DNA from: Bacteroidaceae bacterium
Lineage (GTDB): Bacteria; Bacteroidota; Bacteroidia; Bacteroidales; Bacteroidaceae
Assembly: GCA_017509605.1 (NCBI GenBank)
Contig: JAFWPH010000052.1
Span: 24,644-88,643 of the forward strand
Direction: 5' to 3'
Length of the DNA: 64,000 nucleotides
Below the pieces are notes generated by a model. The model saw only the letters and a list, made by a program, of their open reading frames with translations. It made no database searches and was not told the origin of the DNA. The translations under genes were made by a program, and so were the position numbers. This document shows positions 18,109 to 27,238 of this stretch, one piece after another. Numbering within the stretch: the stretch's first letter is position 1; each line of letters starts with the position of its first letter.

Positions 18109-21100
18109 TCAGCGTTTTTGCCAGATGTGGATGTCATCGAAAGTGACGTAGGCCTTATTGTCGGAGTAGGTCGTCTGGTAGATGCCCACACGCAGTGGCT
18201 GGTCGTTGAACTGCGGGAAGGATGCACGTCCATTGACGGGCATCTGTGTCCATGTCTTTCCGTCCTTGCTGGTGAGGAACACGAATTCGTTGCCGATGCG
18301 CTGGATTTGCATCCAAGGGTCGTAGTTCCATCCCTTGTTGTTGGGGTATTGCGGACGGTATCCACGATTGACCACGGTGAGCATATTTCCACAGTTGTAA
18401 CTGGGGAACACACCGAGGTGAACCAGTTGTTGGCGGTTGCCTTGCAGACGCTGGAGGATGAGACCACCCTCGTTGTAGGCGGGAGTGTTGTGTCGGTCGG
18501 CGCCTGAGAGGTCGGCCACACGGCATTGTAGCACAAAGTCACCTTTCACTTCCACTGCCTCAATCGGTCCGGCCTGCGAAGGGTCGTCGTTGAGGTTTGT
18601 GCCTGCCGATTCCAGTTTGACAGTACCGTTCTCTCCCTTGGCGGTGATGGCAGACGCTAAGTCGATGAAGTCTTTGGCCGACACTTTGATTGTGGTGCTG
18701 ATGACAGGTATCTCGTTTCCAAACACATCGCGTACTTTCACATACACCTCTTTGCCTTTAAGCGTCAGCACTTGGGAACTCTCGCTGGTCTGTTGACCCA
18801 TTGCGAGTGCAGAGGAGTCGTTGGCACAGGCGAAGGTGAAGTTGTATATTCCTTTCTCCAAAGGATTACCACCGATGTCTGTGACAGTGGCAATGACCAC
18901 ATCAGGTGAGAGTGCGTTGACATTGAGTTTCAGTTTCTTTGTCTTTAGCGGACTCTTGTCAGAGATGCTTTTGAGCAGAGCTGGGTCAAAGTCGGAAGGT
19001 TTGTTCATGTCCTCTGCGATGTCGCTTTCTGAGAAAGCGCGGTCATATACGCTGAGGGAGTGGAGATAACCCGAGAATGGGCTGCCACCGTCATAACGTG
19101 AACCAAGTGTGATGGTGCCGTTGGGGCGTAGCATGAGGAAGATGTTCTTTTCCGACACGAGTTCGCGGTTGCAGTAAATGCGTTCCATGAAACCGTCGAA
19201 GGTGAGTGTCCAGTGTTGCCATTGGCCTTCTATCACAGCCTTAGGGTTACCGGCGTTCTCAAAGGATGCGTTGTGTGCCACCAGTCCTTCGCTGCGGCTT
19301 CTGCCGTTTCGCAGTTCCACGGTGGCGAGGTCGTTGCCCACTGGCATCAGTTGTGCCACGGTTTCCTGCTCGCTCACATCGGGGTTGAGCACCCATGCTG
19401 TGACGGTGTAGGGTGCGTTGTAGGTCAGGGTGCGCAGGTCGAGGTTGTTTACCGTGATGTGTTCCGTACCGCTGAATCGGAATGCAGATTTACCTTGCAT
19501 AGGCACCACTGGTACACCTTCGTAGAATGCGCCAAAGTCATAATTGTCGGCGTTCAGTTCGAAGAGTTTGTTGCCTGAGGCCTTGGTCTGTAGCTTGAGT
19601 TCGATCTCCACATCCTTTTTGTGGATGTCGGGGTAGCCAGCCAAAATGGCTGATTCATCCACTACGGGCATGGGTATGAGTTTCAGTGGATCGACTTTCT
19701 TCGAGGCGCGATAGACCTTCACATTCCAGATGGCTGGGAAATGCCCGTTTTTCTGTGTGTCGGTAATGGTGATGCGGATGTATCTGGCCACAGCGGGCGC
19801 ACCTTTCACACCATTCAGTCTGTAGCCTTCACAGACATCCACCATGGGGGATCCTTGCTGGTGATTGTCGGTGCGGTCGGCGAAGAGGGTCCAGTCAGTG
19901 CCGTTGTCGGAGATGTCGATACGGTACTGGTAGAAGAAGGTGGTGTATTCGAACTGTGTGAAAATCTCGTTGAAGGCTTTCTGTTCGCCGAGGTCGATGG
20001 TGAGGCTGGCGGGCGCGTTGGCATCGGCGGCACGCCAAAGTGTGCCGTTGTTGTCGTCAACAGCGTATTCGGGTTTGAACCATTCTGAATAAGTGGATGA
20101 GGCTTGTATCTTGGCACCGAAAGCGAGGTTCGGAAGTGTGGTCTTTTTCGCTTTCTTTGCAAGCGAGGCGGGAAGGAGTCCATCGTGGGTGGGGGTGATT
20201 GGCATAATGTTGCCTTCGCTGTCGAATACCATACGGTCGATGCACAGTTGGCGATGGAAACCGTGGATGGCATGTGGATTGTTGTGGCGGTGATAAACGA
20301 TGTAGTACTCATCGCCGTCTTGCAGGATGGAGTGGTGGCCTGGGCCGTGGATAGTCCCATCGGCATTGGTCTTGAGGATACAGCCCTTGTACTCGTAAGG
20401 TCCCATAGGCCCGTCTTTCGAGATGGCGTATTGCACGCGGTAGGTGTCGTCGTGGCAGGAACCTGAGGAGTAAGTGAAGTAGTAGATGCCGTCTTTCTTG
20501 AACACGAAGGGCGCTTCGAAGAAGTCGATGATCTCGGTGTTGAGGATGAGTTTCTTGTCGGTGAACGTCTTGCCGTCAGGACCAAGTTTCGCCACGCCGC
20601 AGCCGAAGTCCTTGTAGATGCCCCAGGTGCCGAAGTAGAGGTATTCGCTGCCATCGTCATCGCGAAAAAGTTGTGGATCGAGTGTGATGACGTTGTGGAC
20701 GAAACGGTCAGGTACCAGCACCGCGTCTGGTTCGCCCAAACGGTTTTTCCACGGACCGATGGGGGAAGTGCTCTCTCCCACGCGCACCACGCACGGCGTG
20801 CAGTAATAGTAGCGGTAGGTGCCGTCGGGTTGTTGTACCACATCGGGCGCCCAGACCACCTCGGTTGTCGGCCAGTTCAACAGCACGTTGCGCCAGTTGA
20901 CGAAGTCTTTCGACATCCACACCTGAGCTGGCCCATATCCGTTGCCTGTGCCGTCCGTGGTGGCATAGATATAATAGGTGTCGCCGAATTTTCTAATCGT
21001 GGGGTCGGCGAAATATCCGGGGATGAAGGGATTGCCTGCAGCTGGTGTGTTCCATTTTGTTTCGGTCTGGGCATGACCAGATGCCATGCACGCTGAGAGC

Positions 21101-21123
21101 AAGAGCGTGGTGAGTATTCTCAT
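18109..21123 (-). CDS. Multidomain GH43 glycosidase (arabinanase/xylosidase type)
   Basis: A 1004-residue exported enzyme. The start at 21123 opens the signal peptide (MRILTTLLLSACMASGHAQ); the frame is open 23 codons further without one. The five-bladed GH43 domain (about 25-340) shows the base Asp40 in YFADPTI, the pKa-modulating Asp149 in TLDPQLF, the acid Glu203 in FFEAPFVF, and HHS near 290. It is followed by a F5/8 type C module (about 355-500), a LamG/concanavalin-like module (about 560-740), an Ig-like stretch (about 765-860) and a C-terminal beta-sandwich (about 870-1000). The accessory modules suggest binding to an insoluble polysaccharide. The order downstream is GH43 then GH127, 141 bp apart, on the same strand. 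Confidence 0.87.
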   Translation of the reverse strand: MRILTTLLLSACMASGHAQTETKWNTPAAGNPFIPGYFADPTIRKFGDTYYIYATTDGTGNGYGPAQVWMSKDFVNWRNVLLNWPTTEVVWAPDVVQQPDGTYRYYYCTPCVVRVGESTSPIGPWKNRLGEPDAVLVPDRFVHNVITLDPQLFRDDDGSEYLYFGTWGIYKDFGCGVAKLGPDGKTFTDKKLILNTEIIDFFEAPFVFKKDGIYYFTYSSGSCHDDTYRVQYAISKDGPMGPYEYKGCILKTNADGTIHGPGHHSILQDGDEYYIVYHRHNNPHAIHGFHRQLCIDRMVFDSEGNIMPITPTHDGLLPASLAKKAKKTTLPNLAFGAKIQASSTYSEWFKPEYAVDDNNGTLWRAADANAPASLTIDLGEQKAFNEIFTQFEYTTFFYQYRIDISDNGTDWTLFADRTDNHQQGSPMVDVCEGYRLNGVKGAPAVARYIRITITDTQKNGHFPAIWNVKVYRASKKVDPLKLIPMPVVDESAILAGYPDIHKKDVEIELKLQTKASGNKLFELNADNYDFGAFYEGVPVVPMQGKSAFRFSGTEHITVNNLDLRTLTYNAPYTVTAWVLNPDVSEQETVAQLMPVGNDLATVELRNGRSRSEGLVAHNASFENAGNPKAVIEGQWQHWTLTFDGFMERIYCNRELVSEKNIFLMLRPNGTITLGSRYDGGSPFSGYLHSLSVYDRAFSESDIAEDMNKPSDFDPALLKSISDKSPLKTKKLKLNVNALSPDVVIATVTDIGGNPLEKGIYNFTFACANDSSALAMGQQTSESSQVLTLKGKEVYVKVRDVFGNEIPVISTTIKVSAKDFIDLASAITAKGENGTVKLESAGTNLNDDPSQAGPIEAVEVKGDFVLQCRVADLSGADRHNTPAYNEGGLILQRLQGNRQQLVHLGVFPSYNCGNMLTVVNRGYRPQYPNNKGWNYDPWMQIQRIGNEFVFLTSKDGKTWTQMPVNGRASFPQFNDQPLRVGIYQTTYSDNKAYVTFDDIHIWQKR

Positions 21124-21151
21124 TGTTTGCTTGAAGTTAGTTAGTGATTTG

Positions 21152-21159
21152 CAAATATA
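21152..21159 (-). promoter_or_regulatory. Candidate -7 box for the GH43 gene
   Basis: The minus strand reads TATATTTG here, a full match to the Bacteroidetes -7 element, 28 bp before the GH43 ATG. No good TTTG is visible 19-21 bp upstream, so the promoter may need an activator. Confidence 0.45.
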
Positions 21160-21207
21160 AGCATTTATTCTGAGAAAATGGATATGATTCATTCCTAAAA
21201 TTGCATG

Positions 21208-21238
21208 AAAAAAGGGCGGCTCTCCCAGCCGCCCTTTT
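21208..21238 (-). terminator. Intrinsic terminator of the five-repeat DUF4859 gene
   Basis: A 12-bp perfect stem (AAAAGGGCGGCT with its complement, loop of 5) just past the stop at 21266. It is followed on the minus strand by a run of six Ts. Confidence 0.9.
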
Positions 21239-21265
21239 GATAGATGATAGGATGAAGGTGGTGAC

Positions 21266-23761
21266 TTACTTCACGAGCACCTTCTTGCCGTTCTGGATGT
21301 AGATGCCGCGGTTGAGGCCTTCGACGCTGTTGGCGTTCTTGCGGACGATGCGGCCGCTGAGGTCATAGACGTTGGCGTTCTTGCTCTCGCCGTTCACAGC
21401 ACTGATGCTAAGAGCGGTGTCGTGGGTGGCGAGTTGAACGGTGATGATGTAGCGCTTCGAACCGTAGTTGAGAGCCAGACGAGTGGAGTAAACTTGTCCT
21501 TCTGCAGGTGGCACGAGGCAGTAGGTCGTGATGGTTGCAGTGCCGTCGCTCTCGATGAAAAGGTTCACTGAGAAGGTCTGAGTCTCAAGTTGTGCCTCGT
21601 TGGATGGGTCAATCACATAACCGTTGGAGTCAAACCAGAAGCCCTCGGCCTCGTCATAGAAGTCCGCACCTCCGAAACTGGATGAGTTGACTGCGGCAAG
21701 CAGTGTGCCGTTCTCATAGAAATCGGCTACGTCCTCTGCTTCAATTTTAGCGATGGCCTCACTCAGGTTGATGGTAGCGGTAGCCTCATCCTCTCCGTCA
21801 CCAATGTCAACAAGCGTACTTTCATTACCCACAATCTCTCTTTCAATGATTTCATCAACAATGAAGGCGTTGATGATCACAGTCACCATGGCACCTGTTT
21901 CCTCATTCACAAAGAACCATTTGGTTTGGAAGGTGTCGCCCACAGCTGTTGTCCCCGGCATTTGATAGAGGTCGTATGTGCCGTTGGAGAGCGAGAACGT
22001 AAGTCCCATAAACGTAGTACCATTGGTACTCCATCCTATATTCTGTCCTTCTTTGTTATACCAGAAACCAGGATGTGGCGTGCAGGAGAACTCGTCAGTG
22101 TATTGAAGTGTGGTGACTCCGCTGTCGGGAACAGCGATGGTATAGATTCCAGGTTCTTCTGTGCCAATAATCTCGTAGATGGCATCGAGGTCGATGGGTT
22201 GTGAAGTCACAGTTTCGTAGTTGGGCTGAACCGTGTTTTGGATCTCGATTTCGTAGGTGGCGAGGTTCGTGAATGGGATTTTATTCTCTTCATTAGTGAA
22301 GTTGACGGTAAGGTCGATGGTATAAGCCTTGTCAAAGTTCACTACTTCGAGGATGGTGTGGAACACGTCACCGTCTTTGTTCTTGCCTGGATACTGGCCG
22401 ATGGTCAGTGTGGCAGGAGCACTGTAATCGACATATACTGAGGCAGCGCCAATGCTGCCTGCCCAAGAGCAGATGTTGCCATCTACGTCCATCCAGAAAC
22501 CAGTGGTGTTGGTGGTGTAGTTGGTGCTGTGATTGTCGCTGTTGTTGTGCTTGAATACCCATTCGGATGGGTCTCCACCAAGGAGTTCTGTGATCTTCTC
22601 TTCGTCGATTTTGTAGTCTTTTCCATCATAGTTGCCATTGGCTGTTGGCTTCTTGGAAATAACAAGGTATTCACGTCCCACTTCTGTCACCTCGTCGGCA
22701 ATAGGCTCTGGAATAATAGTCAGTTTAACGACAAATTTCCAGGCATTGCTGCCGTTGATGAGATAGAGTTCAGCATAGGGTGTGTTACCGACTTTCAATG
22801 CCCCAGGACATTGTCCGATGTTGACAGTAGCGCTGTCTGTCTCGCTGTTGTATTCGAAACCCTCGACAAAGAAGTAGTTGTTGGCCTCGCTATAAGAGTC
22901 GATAAAGCACAGGTCTTTGAGATCACCAGTGTTCTCGTCGTAAGAAGGTGAGAACCAGTAGCCTGTAGATGATGTCATCTTGTTGGAGAGTGTGTCGTTC
23001 AGCAGGTCGGTCATCACATCCAGCGAGTAAGAATAGAAGCAAGTGCGCAAATCGGCTTCAAGCACCACTTCGGGGAAGTCGAGCGCTTTGACAGCGTCTG
23101 CCATTGGGAACTGTACTGCATCGGCTCTGTAAGTGCCTCGTGGGTACTGCTCCACTGCAATCTCTGTCGTGCCTTTGATGGTCAGTTGCGACAGCAATGG
23201 ATTCACCTCTACCACAGGCATTTCCAGAATCTTGAGCGAGTGCTCGAAAGTGAGGCTCTTGGTGCCGTTGCCCATGGTGATGACAGCGGTGTAGGTCTTG
23301 TTCTCCTCGCAGCGGTTGGGGTACTGTCCGAGTTCGAACACCAATTTCGCGGGAACATTGTCGATGGAGTCGAGGGAAACGAGACTGAAGAAGGTGTCAT
23401 CACCACTGTCATACTCCACAATCTGTCCATCAGCGTTCAGCCAGAAACAACCGAGACGCTTGCCTTCAGCGGTGTACTTGCTCTGCTGCACGCCTTCCGT
23501 GTCGGAGCAGGTGAAGGAGATAGCGCCGTCGAATGTGGCTCCTTCTTGGTTGGCCCTTAAAGAAGTGGTAAACACAGTCGCGAACTCAGTTGCTGAGCCA
23601 TAGCCCATGGCTGTTGCAATCTCACCAAGGTCGTACTCAATGTAAGAGTGGCGCCAGTCCGTTGTGGGATACTGCTCCACGCCATTTTTGTACTGAGCTT
23701 GTGCGTTGACACTGAAAGCCAATGCCAGCACGAAAAGAATAGAAGTAATACTCTTTTTCAT
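21266..23761 (-). CDS. Secreted five-repeat DUF4859-like protein with T9SS sorting domain
   Basis: An 831-residue exported protein (signal peptide ends near residue 22, NAQAQ) with no catalytic motif I can recognise. It consists of about five divergent repeats of 130-160 residues. Each has an aromatic turn (CFWLNADG, GYWFSP, GFWMDVDG, GFWYNKEG or GFWFDSNG). The first three follow it with an LxxGQ(Y/C)P strand and a closing beta strand; repeats four and five are degenerate there. The same pattern appears once in the protein at 13277-15439. The C-terminus (VYDLSGRIV, then GLNRGIYI and a basic VLVK end) is a type IX sorting domain. A binding or structural surface role beside the arabinose-active enzymes is inferred from context only. 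It has its own terminator. Confidence 0.72.
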   Translation of the reverse strand: MKKSITSILFVLALAFSVNAQAQYKNGVEQYPTTDWRHSYIEYDLGEIATAMGYGSATEFATVFTTSLRANQEGATFDGAISFTCSDTEGVQQSKYTAEGKRLGCFWLNADGQIVEYDSGDDTFFSLVSLDSIDNVPAKLVFELGQYPNRCEENKTYTAVITMGNGTKSLTFEHSLKILEMPVVEVNPLLSQLTIKGTTEIAVEQYPRGTYRADAVQFPMADAVKALDFPEVVLEADLRTCFYSYSLDVMTDLLNDTLSNKMTSSTGYWFSPSYDENTGDLKDLCFIDSYSEANNYFFVEGFEYNSETDSATVNIGQCPGALKVGNTPYAELYLINGSNAWKFVVKLTIIPEPIADEVTEVGREYLVISKKPTANGNYDGKDYKIDEEKITELLGGDPSEWVFKHNNSDNHSTNYTTNTTGFWMDVDGNICSWAGSIGAASVYVDYSAPATLTIGQYPGKNKDGDVFHTILEVVNFDKAYTIDLTVNFTNEENKIPFTNLATYEIEIQNTVQPNYETVTSQPIDLDAIYEIIGTEEPGIYTIAVPDSGVTTLQYTDEFSCTPHPGFWYNKEGQNIGWSTNGTTFMGLTFSLSNGTYDLYQMPGTTAVGDTFQTKWFFVNEETGAMVTVIINAFIVDEIIEREIVGNESTLVDIGDGEDEATATINLSEAIAKIEAEDVADFYENGTLLAAVNSSSFGGADFYDEAEGFWFDSNGYVIDPSNEAQLETQTFSVNLFIESDGTATITTYCLVPPAEGQVYSTRLALNYGSKRYIITVQLATHDTALSISAVNGESKNANVYDLSGRIVRKNANSVEGLNRGIYIQNGKKVLVK

Positions 23762-23948
23762 AAATCAGTGGTTAATTAGTTGTTGTTAATTAGTTATTGT
23801 GTATTTTTTGCAAATTTAATTGTTTTATTTATACAATTATTATTTATTTCAGAAAAAAAATAAAAAATCGTGTTTTTTCTCTTTATTTGTGGATGAATAT
23901 ACGGAAACTGCATATAAAAGGTGTTTAACATACACTTGAAATGCCATT

Positions 23949-24173
23949 CTACCGACGACGGTGGCGAAGGATGTGGACGATGGAAATGATGGTGGCAAGG
24001 GCGAGAAAGACATAAAAGAGCGACCTGTTGGCCCAGGGATGGGTGGCGAAGAAGTCGTAAGGCTGTGTCACGCCGAGGTATCTCAGTCCGAAGACCACCC
24101 CTCTCACCAGTATCATTCCGAACACTTCCAGGAAAAAGAAGCAGAGCAGGAATCGCTTGATATATCTTCCCAT
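23949..24173 (-). CDS. Small membrane protein, unknown function
   Basis: A 74-residue protein with two hydrophobic segments, at about residues 7-30 (FLLCFFFLEVFGMILVRGVV) and 50-66, and a very basic C-terminus (HRRR). I do not recognise the family. It begins 82 bp after the stop of the double esterase on the same strand, so it may be the last gene of that transcript. The balanced hydrophobic architecture and normal start make it a plausible real gene, but no homology can be claimed. Confidence 0.5.
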   Translation of the reverse strand: MGRYIKRFLLCFFFLEVFGMILVRGVVFGLRYLGVTQPYDFFATHPWANRSLFYVFLALATIISIVHILRHRRR

Positions 24174-24254
24174 AATAGCCTAATCTTGTCTGTTGTATCG
24201 CTCATTTCGCCCATCAAACCTATCTGCCACATGGGCTCGTCATCCCAATGTTCA

Positions 24255-25709
24255 TCATTTCCGTTTGGTTTTCGCCTTTTTTGTGGCTTTTTTGCTCTTC
24301 TTGACAACTTTAGGCTCTGACTTGATGGATTCGCTGATGATTTCTGCCATTTTCCGTGCACCTTCTGCTCGTGGGTGGATGCCGTCGCGCTGCATCAGTG
24401 CCTCAGCCTCGGGAGCGGAGAAAGGAGTGTGGAGGTCAATGACCTCGAGTTGGTTCTTTTGTGCTAAGCGGTCAATGACAGGGATAATGGCGTTGGTGAT
24501 GATGCTGTCGTTGATGGTCCATGTGTCCTTCCAAGCCTTGATGGGGTAGGCGAGGAAGATACGTGGCTGGCTGTCGAGAGCTTTCAACTCGTCAATCATC
24601 TGCTGCATGTCAGCCTCGAATTCGTCGCCATGCTGCCAGTTGTCGGTCTTGCTGTCGTTGGTCCCTAACTTGATGACCACAACTTGTGGCTTGAACTGCT
24701 TGCAGTCCTGCCAAGCGAACTCGTTCATGTAAGGATGGTCGCCTTTGTTGAGCATGGTGCGTGCGCCGCGTCCGAAGTTGCGTACGTAGTAACTCTCACC
24801 CAGTAACCGTTGCAAGGTGGCTGGGTAGCCGTAAGTGTCGCTGAGGTCAATGCCTGAACCGTCGGTGATGCTGTTGCCCACACAGGCCACACGGACAGAC
24901 TCTTTCTTTGGTGCCTTAAGTCGTGAGAGCCATGTGGAAAGGGCTTGGAGCATAGCATCGTGATAGGCGAATGACGGTTTATATCCCCATCCATGTCCAG
25001 CTTCAGGATAGAGATGTAATGATGCCGACACATCGTTTTGGCGTAATGCCGTGTAATAGGTCACGCCGTTGCCAATGGGAGGCACCACACGGTCGTCGTC
25101 GCTCATGAAGAGGATGGCTGGAGGGGTGATGTGTCGTTTCACCTGAGTCTCGTTGGAGAAGTCGCGGCGTATCCTCTCATTGTCGTAGTCCTGACCGAGG
25201 AAGTTGGTTTTCGACCCGCGATGGGTGTAGCGCTCTTCCATGGTGATGACTGGGTAGAAGAGGATTTGGAAATTGGGCCGTGCGTAGAAGTCGGCGTGTG
25301 TGGCGATGGTGGAAGCGAGGTGTCCGCCGGCAGAGAATCCCATGATGCCTACATCGTAAGGATTGATGTTCCATACAGCAGCGCTGTCGCGAACTGTCTT
25401 GATGGCGTTTTCTGCATCACCGATGGGAATGCGTCTGTCGCCCTTGGGCATACGGTACTTCAAGACGAAGTAGGCGATGCCCATGTCGTTGAAATAGGGT
25501 GCCCAGTCTGTTCCCTCATAATCCATACACACCATGCTGTAGCCACCGCCGGGACAATCCACAATTGCCCGCCCTGTGGCTTTCGACGCATCTGGAAGGA
25601 AGGCATAGACTACCGACTCCCCATCGGAAGAGTTGACAAACTCGAACTGTCGCTGTGCGTTGGCGTTGATCGTCAGTATCAATGTCAGCAAGAATAGTAG
25701 TTTCTTCAT
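24255..25709 (-). CDS. Two-headed exported esterase: alpha/beta hydrolase plus SGNH hydrolase
   Basis: A 484-residue protein that carries two complete hydrolases. After the signal peptide (ends near residue 18, NANAQ) an alpha/beta hydrolase of the acetyl-xylan-esterase/BD-FAE type spans about 20-260, with CPGGGY oxyanion sequence, the nucleophile in GFSAGG, an Asp in SDDDRVVP and His in EAGHGW. An SGNH/GDSL hydrolase follows from about 275, with GNSITDG, the Gly block NFGRG, GTNDS and the catalytic pair in DGIHP. Deacetylation of plant polysaccharide is likely given the GH43 and GH127 neighbours; which ester each head attacks is unknown. The start at 25709 begins the signal peptide; the open frame to 25790 adds nothing plausible. 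Confidence 0.85.
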   Translation of the reverse strand: MKKLLFLLTLILTINANAQRQFEFVNSSDGESVVYAFLPDASKATGRAIVDCPGGGYSMVCMDYEGTDWAPYFNDMGIAYFVLKYRMPKGDRRIPIGDAENAIKTVRDSAAVWNINPYDVGIMGFSAGGHLASTIATHADFYARPNFQILFYPVITMEERYTHRGSKTNFLGQDYDNERIRRDFSNETQVKRHITPPAILFMSDDDRVVPPIGNGVTYYTALRQNDVSASLHLYPEAGHGWGYKPSFAYHDAMLQALSTWLSRLKAPKKESVRVACVGNSITDGSGIDLSDTYGYPATLQRLLGESYYVRNFGRGARTMLNKGDHPYMNEFAWQDCKQFKPQVVVIKLGTNDSKTDNWQHGDEFEADMQQMIDELKALDSQPRIFLAYPIKAWKDTWTINDSIITNAIIPVIDRLAQKNQLEVIDLHTPFSAPEAEALMQRDGIHPRAEGARKMAEIISESIKSEPKVVKKSKKATKKAKTKRK

Positions 25710-25816
25710 GTCAAATAGGATATCTAAAAGAATGGTTAATGACTCAATAGGACACTGCAAAAATACACAAATAATATGAAACCAGGACATATTTATTTGT
25801 TTTTTCCTGACAATCG

Positions 25817-25848
25817 TTTCCGTATATCGGCATTAGTTGGTAATTTTG
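25817..25848 (+). promoter_or_regulatory. Promoter of the S37-type peptidase gene
   Basis: TAATTTTG at 25841-25848 with TTTC (one mismatch to TTTG) at 25817-25820, spacing 20 bp. The predicted start near 25855 leaves a leader of about 58 nt. Confidence 0.65.
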
Positions 25849-25857
25849 TATTTGTTA

Positions 25858-25896
25858 ATGGGTGGAAATCCTATGCCCACGATTGTAACTACTTAA
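25858..25896 (+). CDS. Possible 12-codon upstream ORF
   Basis: An ATG three to five bases past the predicted transcription start opens a 12-codon frame (MGGNPMPTIVTT) that ends 16 bp before the peptidase ATG. The leader also holds a 9-bp periodic stretch (TAACTACTT, AACTACCTT, AATACTAAT) that touches the real start codon. Translation of the small ORF is unproven. Confidence 0.25.
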   Translation: MGGNPMPTIVTT

Positions 25897-25912
25897 CTAC
25901 CTTAATACTAAT

Positions 25913-27214
25913 ATGAGACGCTATTTTGTATCTGTTTGTCTGATTTGGGCTGTGCTCTGTGCCTTCGCCCAGACCGAAGATTCTGCTTTCATGAAAAAAC
26001 TCTCCGCTCTGAAAGATGTGAGCGGAGTGGAACGACTTGAGTCGAAAATGTTTCCTGAGAAATACCTTATCTGGGTACGCCAGAACGTGGATGGCGATAA
26101 TGCCGACAAGGGTACGTTCAACCAGCGTGTCATCGTTGGATACAGGGGCGAGGACCGTCCCACTGTCATTGTCACAGAAGGCTATTACGCCGACTACGCG
26201 CTCAGTCCTTACTATATGGAAGAGTTGTGCCAGTTGTTCAATGCCAACATGGTGTTCTGCGAGTACCGTTATTTCGGTCCTTCCACTCCGGAGCCTTGCG
26301 ACTGGACCTACATGACAGTTCGCAACTCACTGCGCGACCTACATCACGTGAACCAGACGCTAAGGAATGTGTTCAAGGGCAAATGGATATCCACAGGCAT
26401 CAGCAAAGGTGGGCAGACCACCATGTTCTACCGTGCTTACTACCCAGAAGACATGGATGTGTCGGTGTCGTATGTGGCTCCGCTCAACAAAAAAGTGGAG
26501 GACGGCCGTCATGAGAAGTTCCTCAGCAAGAAAGTGGGTACGAAAGAAGAGCGCGAGGAAGTGTTGGACGCACAGGAGCACCTGATGGAGCGAAAGCCAT
26601 ACATACTGCCCAAATGGGAAGAATACTGCAGAGAGAAAGGCTATTCCTTCAGAGTTCCAATGGCCGACATCTACGACTTCTGCGTGATGGAGTATTCGTT
26701 TGCGCTCTGGCAGTGGGGAACGCCCGTATCCTCCATTCCTGACGATGACGCTTCCGATGAGGTCTGGTTACAGCATTTCATTCAGGTCTCGTCGCCCGAC
26801 TATTTCTCGTTGCCCAACCGCTATATGCCTTTCTTTGTCCAGGCTGCCAAGGAACTGGGATATTATGGCTATGACAACAAGCCTTTCAGAAAACTATGCA
26901 GTGTGAAGCATCCCAAACACTACCTGCGTGACGTGATGCTCACGGAGGAACTGTCCCACTTCAAGTTCGACAAATCCTTGTATAAATACACCAAACGTTA
27001 CCTCAAGAAGAACGATCCGAAACATATTTTCATCTATGGTGAGATCGATCCATGGTCGTCGAGTGGAGTGGCAGGCTGGCTTGATTGCAGCCATAAGCAG
27101 AACATGCGTGTCTATGTGCAACCACGTGGCAGCCATGCGGCGCGAATCGGAAATATGCCTGAGGAAATGAGGCATGAGATTATAGACCGTCTCATCCAAT
27201 GGGTCGATGAGTAA
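25913..27214 (+). CDS. Exported S37-type serine peptidase (PS-10 family)
   Basis: A 433-residue exported protein (signal peptide ends near residue 19, CAFAQ) of the S37 / tripeptidyl-aminopeptidase group. The alpha/beta-hydrolase nucleophile is Ser164 in GISKGGQT. The acid is likely in GEIDPWSS and the His in RGSHAARI near the C-terminus; both are well placed. EYRYFGPSTP is the conserved segment before the nucleophile. Peptide trimming in the periplasm or at the surface is the family role. The AraC regulator starts 24 bp downstream and is probably co-transcribed. Confidence 0.82.
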   Translation: MRRYFVSVCLIWAVLCAFAQTEDSAFMKKLSALKDVSGVERLESKMFPEKYLIWVRQNVDGDNADKGTFNQRVIVGYRGEDRPTVIVTEGYYADYALSPYYMEELCQLFNANMVFCEYRYFGPSTPEPCDWTYMTVRNSLRDLHHVNQTLRNVFKGKWISTGISKGGQTTMFYRAYYPEDMDVSVSYVAPLNKKVEDGRHEKFLSKKVGTKEEREEVLDAQEHLMERKPYILPKWEEYCREKGYSFRVPMADIYDFCVMEYSFALWQWGTPVSSIPDDDASDEVWLQHFIQVSSPDYFSLPNRYMPFFVQAAKELGYYGYDNKPFRKLCSVKHPKHYLRDVMLTEELSHFKFDKSLYKYTKRYLKKNDPKHIFIYGEIDPWSSSGVAGWLDCSHKQNMRVYVQPRGSHAARIGNMPEEMRHEIIDRLIQWVDE

Positions 27215-27238
27215 CCATCAATAATGGAGTAGAAGAAG

